NCBI GenBank assembly: GCA_947591055.1
Contig: CANQCW010000007.1
Location: 1 to 32,060 of the forward strand
Source: an uncultured Clostridia bacterium
Lineage (GTDB): Bacteria; Bacillota; Clostridia; TANB77; CAG-508
Direction of reading: 5' to 3'
Length of the DNA stretch: 32,060 bases
Shown: piece by piece, positions 1-8,260 of the stretch
Layout: every line of letters begins with the position of its first letter
How positions within the stretch are numbered: the first letter of the stretch is position 1
The notes under the pieces: generated by a model
Seen by the model: only the letters and a program-made list of their open reading frames with translations
Told to the model about the DNA's origin: nothing
The model's database searches: none
Program-made: the position numbers and the translations under genes

Positions 1-50
1 AAAAAATAAAGTTTACATTAACATAATAATATTATGTTAATGTAAACTTT
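1..50 (-). terminator. Intrinsic terminator of tex
   Basis: A perfect 20-bp inverted repeat (8-27 paired with 31-50, 3-nt loop) lies 10 bp beyond the tex stop codon. On the minus strand it is followed by a T-rich run (positions 7-1). The stem is unusually long and AT-rich for a terminator. Because the repeat is perfect it could also stop transcription arriving from the left on the plus strand. Confidence 0.85.
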
Positions 51-59
51 GCAAACTTT

Positions 60-2216
60 CTATATATTTTTCATTGATAATTTAACCTTTTGCTTTTCAA
101 AATCTATACCTATAACTTTAACTTTTACAATATCTCCAATTGAAACTATATCTGTTGGTTTCTTTACGAATTTATCACTCATTTCTGATATGTGTACTAA
201 TCCATCATGTTTTACACCAACATCAACAAATGCACCAAAATCAGTTATATTTCTTACAGTACCAGTTAGTATCATATTTTCTTTTAAATCTTCAAACTTT
301 AAAACATCACTACGAAGTATTGGTTTTGGCATATCCTCTCTTGGGTCTCTTCCTGGTTTAGACAACTCTTTTATAATATCTACTAAAGTAATTTCTCCAA
401 CTTCTAATTCATCTGCTGTTTTTGATGTATTAAGTGCAGAAAGTTTAGTTTTAATTTCTTGTAATTTTTCTTTATCTAAAATATCTTCTTTTTTATATCC
501 AATACTATTTAAAAGCTTTTCTGTAACATTGTAACTTTCAGGGTGAACAGCAGTTATTTCAAGAGGATTTTTACCATCAGGAATTCTTACAAAACCTGCA
601 CATTGTTCAAAGGCTGACTTTCCTAATTTAGGAACTTTTAGTAATTCTTTTCTTTCTTTAAACTTACCATTTTCATCTCTATATTTTACAATATTTTTAG
701 CAACACTAGAGTTTATTCCAGCAACATAAGATAAAAGAGATGATGTTGCAGTATTTAAGTCTACTCCTACCTCATTAACAGCATCTTCAACAACACCTGA
801 TAAACTCTCAGATAATTGTTTTTGGTCAACATCATGTTGATATTGTCCTATACCAATTGCTTTTGGATCAATCTTTACAAATTCAGCTAGTGGATCTTGA
901 AGTCTTCTAGCAATTGAAATTGCACCTCTTAACGATACATTTAAGTCTGGATATTCTTCTGTTGCTAATTTAGAAGCAGAATAAACAGACGCACCAGCTT
1001 CACTTACTATTGTATAATATACATCTATTCCAGTCTCCTCTTTTAGCTCTTTGATTGTGTCTGATACAAATATTTCAGACTCTCTTGAAGCTGTTCCATT
1101 TCCAATTGCAATCATATTAATATTGTCTTTTTTAATTAATCTAATTAACTCTTTTTTAGAGCCTTCAATATCATTTTGTGGTTCTGTTGGATAAACAACA
1201 CCTGTATCTAAAACTTTTCCAGTTTCATCTATTACAGCAAGCTTGCAACCAGTTCTATAAGCTGGGTCAAAACCAAGTACAGTAAGACCTTTTAAAGGAG
1301 CTCCTAATAAAAGTTGTTTAGCATTTTTTCCAAATACACTAATAGCTTGCTTATCTGCTTTTTCTGTTAAATCAGCTCTAATTTCTCTATCAATTGAAGG
1401 TTCAATTAATCTTTCGAAACTATCTTCAATCGATTCTTTAATTAATTGTGCTCTATCTCCATTAGTTTTTATCATTTTATTAGAAATTAGTTCTATAATT
1501 TTATCTTCATTTTTATTAATTTTAACTTTTAAAAACTCTTCCTTTTCTCCCCTATTAATTGCTAATATTCTATGGCTAGGAATAGTTGATATTTTCTCAC
1601 TAAATTCATAATACATCTCGTAAGGAGATTTCTCATCTTTTTTAGATGCTGAAGTTTCAATTATTCCTTCTCTGTAATAAATACTTTTTATCTTCCTTCT
1701 AAAATCAGGATCATCAGAAATAATTTCTGCTATTATATCTTTGGCACCTGAAATTGCAGAATCTGTATCAGGAACTTCATCTGTAATAAAATCTTTAGCA
1801 ACATCAAATATAGAACTATTATCTTTTTGTTCTAAAATATTTTGTGCTAAAGGTTCTAATCCTTTTTGTTTTGCAATAATTGCTCTTGTTTTCTTCTTTT
1901 GCTTGTATGGTCTATATATATCTTCAACTTCAGCAAGTGTCAAGGCATTTTCAAGACTTACTCCAATTTCATCAGTCCACTTTTCTTGATTTACTATTGA
2001 ATTTTTAACTTCTTCTTTTCTTTTTTCTAAGTTTCTTAAATATGTAAGTCTATCATTTAAGTTACGCAAAACTTCATCACTTAAGTTTCCTGTAACTTCT
2101 TTTCTATATCTTGCAATAAATGGTATAGTATTACCTTCATCAATAAGTGAAATAGTTTTTTCTACTTGATATTCCTTAATATTTAGTTCCTCTGCAATTA
2201 TATTTGTAATGTTCAT
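60..2216 (-). CDS. tex: Tex family RNA-binding transcription accessory protein
   Basis: 718 residues, the normal length for Tex. The N-terminal half is helical (Tex N-domain). A YqgF/RNase H-like domain starts near residue 315 with the GFDPAYRTGCKLAV stretch. Helix-hairpin-helix segments lie near 490-555 (SYVAGINSSVAKNIVKYR). A C-terminal S1 RNA-binding domain (about 648-716) contains TGTVRNITDFGAFVDVGV and DGLVHISEMS. Tex is a cytoplasmic nucleic-acid-binding protein linked to transcription and, in some bacteria, to toxin gene expression or stress; its molecular role is not settled. The start is supported by AAAGGA upstream of ATG. It has its own promoter at 2390-2418, a structured leader, and a strong terminator after the stop, so it appears monocistronic. 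Family assignment is secure. Confidence 0.97.
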   Translation of the reverse strand: MNITNIIAEELNIKEYQVEKTISLIDEGNTIPFIARYRKEVTGNLSDEVLRNLNDRLTYLRNLEKRKEEVKNSIVNQEKWTDEIGVSLENALTLAEVEDIYRPYKQKKKTRAIIAKQKGLEPLAQNILEQKDNSSIFDVAKDFITDEVPDTDSAISGAKDIIAEIISDDPDFRRKIKSIYYREGIIETSASKKDEKSPYEMYYEFSEKISTIPSHRILAINRGEKEEFLKVKINKNEDKIIELISNKMIKTNGDRAQLIKESIEDSFERLIEPSIDREIRADLTEKADKQAISVFGKNAKQLLLGAPLKGLTVLGFDPAYRTGCKLAVIDETGKVLDTGVVYPTEPQNDIEGSKKELIRLIKKDNINMIAIGNGTASRESEIFVSDTIKELKEETGIDVYYTIVSEAGASVYSASKLATEEYPDLNVSLRGAISIARRLQDPLAEFVKIDPKAIGIGQYQHDVDQKQLSESLSGVVEDAVNEVGVDLNTATSSLLSYVAGINSSVAKNIVKYRDENGKFKERKELLKVPKLGKSAFEQCAGFVRIPDGKNPLEITAVHPESYNVTEKLLNSIGYKKEDILDKEKLQEIKTKLSALNTSKTADELEVGEITLVDIIKELSKPGRDPREDMPKPILRSDVLKFEDLKENMILTGTVRNITDFGAFVDVGVKHDGLVHISEMSDKFVKKPTDIVSIGDIVKVKVIGIDFEKQKVKLSMKNI

Positions 2217-2245
2217 AAAATTATCCTTTCTTACTTAAAATGTGA

Positions 2246-2384
2246 TAAAAATTTTGAGCTATGTTTCCATAGCTCTTTTAGACTCTTGGTTATTTGGCAG
2301 GTGTGCCAAATCCTGCATCTCTTTTGACCTATTAGGTGTGTGGATGGCACTATTGTCCACCTCAAATATCCTACTTATATTGTA
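2246..2384 (-). ncRNA. Candidate structured leader RNA or small RNA upstream of tex
   Basis: Downstream of the promoter at 2390-2418 the minus-strand transcript folds into several elements. A hairpin pairs 2356-2360 with 2340-2344. A palindrome sits at 2327-2337. A GC-rich hairpin has an 8-bp perfect stem (2304-2311 with 2292-2299) and a CACC loop that is complementary to GGTG in the first hairpin, so a loop-loop contact is possible. A perfect 8-bp terminator-like hairpin (2256-2275, GAAA loop) is followed by AAAATTTTT. This could be a tex attenuator or riboregulator, or a separate RNA of about 140 nt. I checked it by eye against common riboswitch, T-box and 6S signatures and recognised none. 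Confidence 0.5.
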
Positions 2385-2389
2385 TTTTT

Positions 2390-2418
2390 ATTATAAAACT
2401 TTTCTTCATTTTTGTCTA
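2390..2418 (-). promoter_or_regulatory. Sigma-A promoter for tex leader
   Basis: The -35 box TAGACA (2418-2413) and the -10 box TATAAT (2395-2390) are separated by exactly 17 bp. Transcription is expected to begin near 2383, giving a leader of roughly 165 nt before tex. Confidence 0.75.
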
Positions 2419-2463
2419 GTATTTTTTCTATTTTTCCAAATAATTTACTCATATATGTAGCAA

Positions 2464-3171
2464 TTATCTGCATATTAATAGTCTTTTAATTATTTTTTCT
2501 TTTGAAGTAAAATAACTTATTAATATTATTAATTTTTGAACTGGATTTAAGAATTTACGTAATAAGAAAATATCTTTAATTCTAAATTTAATCTTTTTAT
2601 TTTTGACAATATAATTACAAGTAAACATTTTGCAGGTTATACATTTAGTAGAACATCTTTTATTAATTAGATATTTACATTGTACTATTTCATTTGAAAA
2701 TATGCTTTTAAAATGTCTGCAACAACCACAAGTACAATTAAAATCTCTTTTAGCAATACATTTATCATCTTTAAATTCGCAAATATTTTTATATGCAAAC
2801 TCATTATCCAAATAGTCGCACACAGTATCATATATGTAATTATATTTTTCTAAAATAGTTGGCAATAGCATAACTTTAATAGATTTTATTAAATCAAAAA
2901 TATGTAATTCATTATTTTTATTATAATTAAAAACAACCACTTGAAAACTATTTATATTGTTATTTTTTATATGTTTTATTTTCTTAAAAATTTTATTTTT
3001 TTCTTTTACTATGTTATTGCAATCTAATGAAAATGTTAATATTTCATCATTATCATATTGAAAATTACTTTTTATATTAGATAAATTATAAACATTTGAT
3101 TTTTTAATACTTTCAACTTTTTCTATATCATTTATTTTTTCATCTAATTTTACTTTATAATATACTTCCAT
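2464..3171 (-). CDS. Cysteine-rich hypothetical protein
   Basis: 235 residues, not recognised. The first 120 residues are Asn/Lys/Ile-rich with no clear motif. Residues 131-185 carry eleven cysteines: C131, C138, then a CxCxCC group at 146-151, C165, then C173-x3-C177-x2-C180-x4-C185. Such spacing suggests metal binding (zinc or an iron-sulfur cluster). The CxxxCxxC group has the spacing of radical-SAM enzymes, but the protein is too short and lacks a visible barrel, so that function is not claimed. The C-terminal 40 residues are hydrophobic and basic (LIILISYF near 214-221) and could contact the membrane. AAAGGA precedes the ATG at good spacing. It lies between tex and an unrelated gene on the same strand. 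Confidence 0.8.
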   Translation of the reverse strand: MEVYYKVKLDEKINDIEKVESIKKSNVYNLSNIKSNFQYDNDEILTFSLDCNNIVKEKNKIFKKIKHIKNNNINSFQVVVFNYNKNNELHIFDLIKSIKVMLLPTILEKYNYIYDTVCDYLDNEFAYKNICEFKDDKCIAKRDFNCTCGCCRHFKSIFSNEIVQCKYLINKRCSTKCITCKMFTCNYIVKNKKIKFRIKDIFLLRKFLNPVQKLIILISYFTSKEKIIKRLLICR

Positions 3172-3196
3172 TTTTATTTCCTTTACTATAATTTAC

Positions 3197-3232
3197 AAGG
3201 AAATAGGAAGCAAATTTGCTCCCTATTTCCTT
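3197..3232 (-). terminator. Long inverted repeat, probable terminator or attenuator
   Basis: The repeat is AAGGAAATAGG...CCTATTTCCTT with an inner AGCAAATTTGCT. On the minus strand the one non-Watson-Crick position is a G-U wobble, whereas on the plus strand it would be A-C, so the RNA that folds best is the minus-strand one. It lies between the stop of the 3253-3849 gene and the start of the cysteine-rich gene. The following T-tract is poor, so termination may be partial. Confidence 0.55.
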
Positions 3233-3252
3233 ACATAGAATATCTCAAAACT

Positions 3253-3849
3253 TCAGCTTGCTTTAATACTAAAATTCCACGTATTACTTTCTGCATCAAT
3301 GCCGAGAAGTGTAAAGTTTTTCTTTTCAAAAAAACTTGCTACTTCATCTCTAAATTCCTTGTTATCCTCTGAATAGCTCACTTTTACTTTTATGTCATAA
3401 TTGTACTCAAGACGTGATGATTCAAAATCACCATTTTTGATTTTTTCTAATGCTTCCTTACATATTTTTCTAGCCGCATCTTTTCGAGATTTAATATTTC
3501 TTTTAATCTCCATATTAGACCAATAAAGCATTTTCTGAGCTTGAGTCCGTTTCTGACCTTTAACCAATTTTGGAATAGAAAGACAAGTTCCTGCATAAGA
3601 ATCAATCATTAATAAAAATCCTAATTCATCACATACTTTTATAAGGTCTTCAACATTAATACCATTAAAAGCACTTCCATATCGATAATATTTATCGCCA
3701 TCCAGTGCTTCCCAAGGTTCACAAGAAATTATTCGCTTCTCAAAATATTTCCGCATTATATCGAGAAACTCTTCCTTAACAGCTTCAAGACGTTCTTCCT
3801 CTCTTTTTTCGGCAATTGCCAATGCTATGCTTGCGATACTTTTACTCAT
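3253..3849 (-). CDS. Hypothetical protein, GC-richer than neighbours
   Basis: 198 residues, not recognised. The N-terminus is a charged helix (AIAEKREEERLEAVKEEF). A central segment contains an acidic/aromatic stretch (WEALDGDKYYRYGSAF) and a basic region (residues 105-140), followed by an alpha/beta-looking tail. It has no signal peptide or membrane segment, so it is probably cytoplasmic. A strong AAGGAGGA site precedes the ATG, and a consensus promoter sits at 3927-3955. By eye its base composition and codon use are richer in G and C than tex or gpsA and resemble the accessory genes at 17.2-20.7 kb, which suggests recent acquisition. No function is proposed. Confidence 0.85.
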   Translation of the reverse strand: MSKSIASIALAIAEKREEERLEAVKEEFLDIMRKYFEKRIISCEPWEALDGDKYYRYGSAFNGINVEDLIKVCDELGFLLMIDSYAGTCLSIPKLVKGQKRTQAQKMLYWSNMEIKRNIKSRKDAARKICKEALEKIKNGDFESSRLEYNYDIKVKVSYSEDNKEFRDEVASFFEKKNFTLLGIDAESNTWNFSIKAS

Positions 3850-3926
3850 AGTTGTATTCCTCCTTATTTTTTAATCGCATATTCAAACTTATTTTGTGAT
3901 AGGTTCTTGACCTTCAAAGTATATAA

Positions 3927-3955
3927 ATCATACCATAATTATGTTAAATTGTCAA
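3927..3955 (-). promoter_or_regulatory. Sigma-A promoter for the 3253-3849 gene
   Basis: TTGACA (3955-3950), a 17-bp spacer and TATGAT (3932-3927). The leader of about 75 nt contains a small AGGT/ACCT hairpin and then AAGGAGGA before the start codon. Confidence 0.75.
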
Positions 3956-3975
3956 AATATAATTAGAAATTCCCT

Positions 3976-4968
3976 TTACATAGTTTCTAGTGCTTGCATA
4001 ATATTTTTATAACCCATATAAAATATATCTTTATCATTAATTTGAGCTATTCTTTCTAAATCCTCAATTAGCACATAAGTTTTTTGTAAAGAGTTCTTTT
4101 TATCTTCATTGTTATTTTCAGATGAAATTATACTAGAAAAATAGCTTTTGGCAGATGTTATACTTGATATAGCATTATTCCAGTTATCATCTGTACTTAC
4201 TAAAGTATAAGCATTTAATATATTTAATTTAGTATTATATAAGTTTAGTTTATTATTATCTGAAGTTATACTTGATGCATATTTTGGTATATTTATATAC
4301 ATATTAAATAGATTAATTAAAGTATTTTTCTTATCTTTATTTTTTATAGATTGAATTACTCCGTCCATAGATAATGAAAAACTATTTATTATTTCTGCAC
4401 TAATTCCTTGTTTTTGAAAATCTAAATTTATTGTTGGCCAAGTTGAATATATTTTTTCTACTGAATATGATATTTCCTTCCAATCTGTTTCTTGATTATT
4501 ATTTTCCAATGTTGTATCTGGAACTAGCTCTGACACAGTTGTAGAATTATTTTGTGTTTGACTTTCTCCTTGTCCTTGAGAAGAACTTTGATTAGAGCTT
4601 CCCTGTTCTTGGCCTTGACTAGAACTACTACCTCCTTGTCCTCCTTCTTGTCCACTTTGGCTTTGAGAACTGCCTTGAGATTCTTCGCTTGAACTTCCTG
4701 ATGAGCTTTGAGAAGATGAATTATTAATATCATTTATTTCTCTTGTATACACTTTATATTTTATTACAGTAATGTTATTTATTTTATTCATTACATCTGT
4801 TATATTTGAATCTAAAAAAGATATTTCTTCTTCTATTTTTTCTCTTAAATCATTATCTGCTGTTTGTGCATTTACGCTTGAAATTTTTATATAAAATAAT
4901 GCAATAGCAAGTATTATACAAACTATTCCTAAGAAAATTGCAATATACTTTCCAATTTCTTTTTTCAT
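3976..4968 (-). CDS. Membrane-anchored protein with Ser/Gly/Gln-rich linker, unknown function
   Basis: 330 residues, not recognised. A single N-terminal membrane segment (about residues 8-28, YIAIFLGIVCIILAIALFYI) implies an extracytoplasmic body. A short helical region (35-75) is followed by a low-complexity linker of about 60 residues (roughly 83-143) made almost only of Ser, Gly, Gln and Glu, then a C-terminal helical domain of about 180 residues rich in Asn, Ile and Lys. The linker looks like an exposed spacer crossing the cell wall. The start has an AAAGGA ribosome site. It follows the gpsA terminator on the same strand and is probably its own unit. An overlapping shorter reading frame inside the linker is an artefact of the repetitive DNA. 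Confidence 0.85.
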   Translation of the reverse strand: MKKEIGKYIAIFLGIVCIILAIALFYIKISSVNAQTADNDLREKIEEEISFLDSNITDVMNKINNITVIKYKVYTREINDINNSSSQSSSGSSSEESQGSSQSQSGQEGGQGGSSSSQGQEQGSSNQSSSQGQGESQTQNNSTTVSELVPDTTLENNNQETDWKEISYSVEKIYSTWPTINLDFQKQGISAEIINSFSLSMDGVIQSIKNKDKKNTLINLFNMYINIPKYASSITSDNNKLNLYNTKLNILNAYTLVSTDDNWNNAISSITSAKSYFSSIISSENNNEDKKNSLQKTYVLIEDLERIAQINDKDIFYMGYKNIMQALETM

Positions 4969-5004
4969 AAAATAAATCCTTTCTTATGTTTTGAAGTTAA
5001 AAAT

Positions 5005-5063
5005 AAAAAAACACTTTTTAACTATTATCAAAACTGATTTTTAGTTATTATTAGTGTTTTTTT
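5005..5063 (-). terminator. Intrinsic terminator of the der-plsY-gpsA operon
   Basis: An outer stem AAAAAAACACT/AGTGTTTTTTT (5005-5015 with 5053-5063) encloses imperfect inner pairing (ATAACT/AGTTAT). It lies about 95 bp beyond the gpsA stop and has T-runs on both strands, so it can work in either direction. Confidence 0.65.
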
Positions 5064-5158
5064 CAAGTTTTATACTTTATAATTTCTTAAGTTTAAAAAT
5101 TTTTATCTTAATCAAATATTTTCAACTTTGGCAATTATTTATTCATTTTAACAATAAT

Positions 5159-6151
5159 TTACTCATTTTCAAATTTTAGCTCTCTTGTCATCAAAGTTTT
5201 AATAGCTTCTTTAACTGTTAGCTTGTTATCAAGTACATCATAAGCAGCATTAACTATTGGCATTTCTACATTATATTTTGCAAGCAATTTTTTTGCAACT
5301 TCAATATTATCAATACTTTCAATTGTCATCCCAATTTCTTTTTGTGCTTCTTCTTTTGACATACCTTTTCCTATTAATCTTCCTGCTCTTCTATTTCTTG
5401 ATTCATCACTTGAACAAGTTAAAATTAAATCTCCTAAACCTGATAAACCATAAAATGTTGATAGCTCTGCTCCCATTTTTGTTCCCAATCTTGCTATTTC
5501 AGCTAATCCTCTTGTAATTAGAGCTGATTGTGCATTTGTTCCTAATTTAAGCTCAGCACATATACCTGCGCAAAAAGCTATTATATTTTTAAAAGCTCCC
5601 CCTATTTCAACTCCTTTTATATCAGTTGATTTATATACTCTCATATATTCATTTGAAAATAGCTCTGGAATATTTTTTAAAATTTCTTCATCTTTTGATG
5701 CTAAAATTATTGCTGTTGGGATATGATTTATTACTTCTGTTGCATAAGATGGTCCTGATAAAGCTGCTACTCTTGCATCAGGCTTTTCACTTAATATAAC
5801 ATCATCTAAAGTTGTTAGTGTATCATTTTCCAAACCTTTAGAGCATATTATAATTGGTTTATTTCCTACATAGTCTTTATATAATTTAAATGTACTTCTT
5901 GTAAATTTTGATGGTGTTACATGTAAAATAAAATCACTATTTTCTACAACTTCTTTAATATCATTAGAGCATACAATATTTTCATTTATTACCATGTCAG
6001 GAATAAACATACAAGTTTTCTTATTATTAATATAATCTTTTTCTTCTTCACTAAAAGACCATATTTTGACTTTATTTTGCATTTCTCCTAAATGATTTCC
6101 GAGTGCTACTCCCCAGCTACCGCTTCCAATTATAGCAACAGTTTTATTCAT
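5159..6151 (-). CDS. gpsA: Glycerol-3-phosphate dehydrogenase [NAD(P)+]
   Basis: 330 residues, typical for GpsA. It interconverts dihydroxyacetone phosphate and sn-glycerol 3-phosphate with NAD(P)H, supplying the backbone for phospholipids in the cytoplasm. The Rossmann dinucleotide site is GSGSWG (9-14; most homologues have GAGSWG). K105 in SKGLE, the LSGPSYA motif (131-137), K188 in GGAFKN and the C-terminal GLSGLGDL plus SRNRRAG segment are all present. AAGGAG precedes the ATG. It is the last gene of a der-plsY-gpsA operon. The next enzyme using its product, PlsY, is encoded directly upstream, an arrangement common in Bacillota. Confidence 0.98.
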   Translation of the reverse strand: MNKTVAIIGSGSWGVALGNHLGEMQNKVKIWSFSEEEKDYINNKKTCMFIPDMVINENIVCSNDIKEVVENSDFILHVTPSKFTRSTFKLYKDYVGNKPIIICSKGLENDTLTTLDDVILSEKPDARVAALSGPSYATEVINHIPTAIILASKDEEILKNIPELFSNEYMRVYKSTDIKGVEIGGAFKNIIAFCAGICAELKLGTNAQSALITRGLAEIARLGTKMGAELSTFYGLSGLGDLILTCSSDESRNRRAGRLIGKGMSKEEAQKEIGMTIESIDNIEVAKKLLAKYNVEMPIVNAAYDVLDNKLTVKEAIKTLMTRELKFENE

Positions 6152-6215
6152 AAAAAACTCCTTTTTTAAATTAAAAATTTTACATTATATATTTTTAACT
6201 CATTTTATAATAATA

Positions 6216-6866
6216 TTATTTTTTCTTAAAACTTAATTTATTTTCTGTTCCATCAGCTAATCTTTTAATATTTTCTCTATGATTAAATATAACTATAACA
6301 GCCATAATTATTCCAAAAATTATATAAGCAAAATGAGCTTCTTGGCCACCAATGATGTAATGCTCAGCTGTAAACATACAAAGTATAGGATATAAGATTG
6401 CTGCTGCAAGTGAGCCTAGAGATACCATCCTTGATAAAGCCATTAAAATAAGAGCAAATACAAGACAGATTAAACCTATTTCCCAGTTAACCATTAAGAT
6501 TACGCCAAGAGATGTTGCAACACCTTTTCCTCCTTTGAATTTGAAGAATATTGGAAATGTATGACCTATAACAACAAAAACTCCTGCAATTTGAACTAAT
6601 AAAGCTCTTGTTTTTGCATCTCCATTTATCATTTGTCCTACTAAAAGAGCAATTAAAATTGCAACTACTCCTTTAAAAACATCACAAATTAGAGTCATTA
6701 ATGCTGGAAATTTACCTGCTGTTCTTAATACATTTGTTGTACCTGCATTTCCGCTTCCTTTTTCTCTAACATCAAAACCTGCAAATTTTTTTGTAAAAAT
6801 TATAGAAAAACTTATACTTCCTATTAAATAACTTAATATTGCTACTACTACATAATTAATCATCAT
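6216..6866 (-). CDS. plsY: Glycerol-3-phosphate acyltransferase PlsY
   Basis: 216 residues. PlsY is a multi-pass membrane enzyme that moves an acyl group from acyl-phosphate to glycerol 3-phosphate, the first acylation step of phospholipid synthesis. Visible family motifs are KGSGNAGTTNVLR (36-48) and GHTFPIFFKFKGGKGVAT (101-118), with hydrophobic helices at about 4-22, 54-76, 90-102, 120-150 and 170-195. The start overlaps the last codons of der (11-bp overlap), implying translational coupling. ATG at 6863 is an equally possible start one codon in. gpsA, making its substrate, follows 64 bp downstream. Confidence 0.97.
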   Translation of the reverse strand: MMINYVVVAILSYLIGSISFSIIFTKKFAGFDVREKGSGNAGTTNVLRTAGKFPALMTLICDVFKGVVAILIALLVGQMINGDAKTRALLVQIAGVFVVIGHTFPIFFKFKGGKGVATSLGVILMVNWEIGLICLVFALILMALSRMVSLGSLAAAILYPILCMFTAEHYIIGGQEAHFAYIIFGIIMAVIVIFNHRENIKRLADGTENKLSFKKK

Positions 6867-8187
6867 CTTTTTCCTTCCTCTCTCTAATTAATATTCTTAT
6901 TGGAGTACCTTTAAAAGTAAATTCTTGTCTTAGTTTATTTACTAAATATCTTTCATACGAAAAATGGAACAATTTTTTACTATTAACAAATACTGTAAAA
7001 GTTGGTGGTTTTGTACTTACCTGTGTCATATAATATATTTTAAGCCTTTTTCCTTTATCTGTTGGTGGTTGAACAATACTGATTGCTTCTTCTAATAAAG
7101 AATTTAGATTTGAAGTAGAAATTCTCATTGAATTGTAATTAGATACTGTATTTATTAAATCAAATATTTTATCAACTCTTTGTCCTGTTTTTGCTGATAT
7201 AAATAGTATCGGAGCATAAGACAAATAAGATAATTTATTATATACATTTTTTGTATATTCCTCTAATGTTCCGTTTTCTTTATCATACTCGTCCCATTTA
7301 TTTATTACAATTATAATGCCTTTTCCTTCTTCATGAGCTAATCCAGCAATTTTAGCATCTTGCTCCGTAACACCGTCATTTGCATCAATCATTAAAATAC
7401 ATACATCAGATCTTTCAATCGCTAAGTTTGTTCTAAGAATACTATATTTTTCAATGTCTTCTTCTATTTTGTTATGTCTTCTTAAACCTGCTGTATCAAT
7501 AAAAATGTATTTTCCATGTTCGTTTTCAAATTCAGAATCAATAGCATCTCTAGTTGTACCTGCAATGTTACTTACTATTAATCTATTTTCACCTAAAATT
7601 TTATTAATAAGTGAAGATTTACCAACATTAGGTTTTCCAATTATTGCAACTTTAATTTTATCATCTTCAGCATCATTTTCATCTTCATCAGGAAGATAAT
7701 CATATATAACATCTAATATATCACCAATTCCTTTTGCATTTGCAGATGATATTGCATGAGGTTCACCTAAACCTAAATTATAAAATTCGTATATTTCATT
7801 TTCAAACTTTTTAAAATCATCAACTTTATTACAAACTAGAATAACATCTTTTTTTGTCTTTTTAAGCATTAAAGCAATTTCTTTATCAGCAGAAGTTACT
7901 CCTGTTGTTATATCTGTCATAAAAATTATAACATCTGCTAAATCCATTGCTATTTCAGCTTGTATCAACATTTGATTACTTATAACATCATCTTTTTTAT
8001 CTTCAATTCCACCTGTATCAATTACTGTAAAATTTTTTCCTCTCCAGTTTGTTTCACCATAAATTCTATCACGAGTAAGTCCTGGAGTATTTCCTACTAT
8101 AGCTTTTCTTTCACCTATTAAATAATTGAAAAAGGTAGATTTTCCTACATTTGGTTTTCCAATTATAGCTACTGTTTTTTTAGACAC
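6856..8187 (-). CDS. der: Ribosome biogenesis GTPase Der (EngA)
   Basis: 443 residues from a GTG start. Der is an essential double GTPase that helps mature the 50S subunit. Two G domains are clear: the first has GKPNVGKS (10-17), DTGG and NKVD; the second has GKPNVGKSS, DTAG and NKWD. A KH-like C-terminal domain follows. An upstream GTG at 8196 is in frame but lies inside GAGGTG, the likely ribosome site. The GTG at 8187 gives MSKKTVAIIG, matching the family N-terminus with good spacing, so I chose it. It heads the der-plsY-gpsA operon from the promoter at 8216-8244. Confidence 0.97.
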   Translation of the reverse strand: MSKKTVAIIGKPNVGKSTFFNYLIGERKAIVGNTPGLTRDRIYGETNWRGKNFTVIDTGGIEDKKDDVISNQMLIQAEIAMDLADVIIFMTDITTGVTSADKEIALMLKKTKKDVILVCNKVDDFKKFENEIYEFYNLGLGEPHAISSANAKGIGDILDVIYDYLPDEDENDAEDDKIKVAIIGKPNVGKSSLINKILGENRLIVSNIAGTTRDAIDSEFENEHGKYIFIDTAGLRRHNKIEEDIEKYSILRTNLAIERSDVCILMIDANDGVTEQDAKIAGLAHEEGKGIIIVINKWDEYDKENGTLEEYTKNVYNKLSYLSYAPILFISAKTGQRVDKIFDLINTVSNYNSMRISTSNLNSLLEEAISIVQPPTDKGKRLKIYYMTQVSTKPPTFTVFVNSKKLFHFSYERYLVNKLRQEFTFKGTPIRILIRERKEKDDD

Positions 8188-8215
8188 TTTTTTCACCTCT
8201 ATCTTTTATATAAGT

Positions 8216-8244
8216 ATTTTACTACATATGAAAAATTTTTTCAA
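8216..8244 (-). promoter_or_regulatory. Probable sigma-A promoter for der operon
   Basis: TTGAAA (8244-8239), 17-bp spacer, TAAAAT (8221-8216), about 30 bp before the der start. No terminator is visible between the preceding membrane-protein operon and this point, so some read-through is possible. Confidence 0.5.
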
Positions 8245-8260
8245 TGAAAATAACTTTTAT

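Noticed and set aside
49-534. Plus-strand open frame opposite the 3' end of tex
   Set aside because: Antisense of a well-conserved S1 domain; Ser/Phe-rich composition typical of a shadow.
8188-8196. Longer der start at the upstream GTG
   Set aside because: That GTG is part of the GAGGTG ribosome site, and the extension is absent from the usual Der N-terminus.
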